5,814 nt of DNA. It comes from an uncultured Dorea sp. Lineage in GTDB: Bacteria > Bacillota > Clostridia > Lachnospirales > Lachnospiraceae. The stretch covers positions 1 to 5,814 of the forward strand of contig CAJTQA010000074.1 in the NCBI GenBank assembly GCA_910578455.1. The letters run 5' to 3'. Numbering within the stretch: position 1 is the first letter of the stretch; each line of letters starts with the position of its first letter. This document shows, piece after piece, positions 5,770-5,814 of this stretch. The notes under the pieces were generated by a model. The model searched no databases, was not told where the DNA came from, and was given only the letters and a program-made list of their open reading frames with translations. The position numbers and the translations under genes are program-made.

Positions 5770-5814
5770 AGAGAAAGAACGAACTGTGGAATGGGCTGTT
5801 CTTTCTCTTTTTTT
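5770..5814 (+). terminator. Rho-independent terminator on the + strand at the right edge
   Basis: A perfect 11-bp stem, AGAGAAAGAAC (5770-5780) with GTTCTTTCTCT (5798-5808), encloses a 17-base loop and is followed by at least six T up to the window end. It is oriented for + strand transcription, yet no + strand gene precedes it in the window. It may be an outward-facing terminator at the end of the insertion sequence, or a leader attenuator of a gene to the right. Confidence 0.6.

Larger units (their letters stand above)
3478..5814. mobile_element. Partial Tn916/Tn1549-like integrative element: recombination module, damaged and cut by the window edge
   Basis: The order arm-type repeats, int, xis is that of the recombination end of Tn916-family conjugative transposons and related genomic islands. 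The xis gene has lost its 5' end at a junction with a second mobile element's protein fragment near 5431-5436. Neither a replication/transfer module nor cargo genes are visible before the window ends, and the left boundary is only approximate. It could be a full element continuing to the right or a decayed remnant. Confidence 0.6.

Overview
The window looks like chromosome of a low-to-mid GC Firmicute, most likely a gut Lachnospiraceae-type Clostridium relative. This is inferred from gene content, AAGGAG-type ribosome binding sites and protein flavour; no rRNA or other marker is present. A partial integrative element abuts the chromosomal genes on the right. Every gene I can support is on the minus strand, so reading order runs from right to left.

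Host part (about 1-3400). In transcription order it holds a low-molecular-weight protein-tyrosine phosphatase (2860-3339), an 81-residue single-pass membrane protein with a very acidic tail (2465-2710), a NYN-domain putative RNase with two C-terminal OST-HTH/LOTUS domains (1468-2391), and an RlmD/RumA-type rRNA m5U methyltransferase (82-1446). The last two are 21 bp apart and form an evident operon. A strong hairpin with a T-run sits between the 81-residue gene and the NYN gene, and another probable terminator follows the methyltransferase at the left edge.

Mobile part (about 3400-5814). A Tn916/Tn1549-type tyrosine integrase (3829-5106) is followed on its downstream side by about 490 bp of AT-rich non-coding DNA. 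That stretch carries at least six copies of a TTTAGACCA/TGGTCTAAA motif in both orientations and an imperfect palindrome, as expected for the arm-type Int-binding region at the end of such an element. Upstream of int lies a Tn916 Xis-like excisionase that has lost its start codon and first residues. It is joined directly to the N-terminal part of a zinc-ribbon, transposase-associated protein (DUF6431-like by memory), itself truncated at the same junction. A + strand terminator closes the window. The int/xis module therefore seems to have been broken by a second mobile element, which may have left the element unable to excise. Whether conjugation or cargo genes lie further right cannot be seen.

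I found no CRISPR array, tRNA, rRNA or riboswitch. The most interesting observations are the Int arm-site array, the xis/transposase junction, the NYN-LOTUS-LOTUS plus RlmD operon, and the hairpin that leaves almost no room for a separate promoter for that operon.
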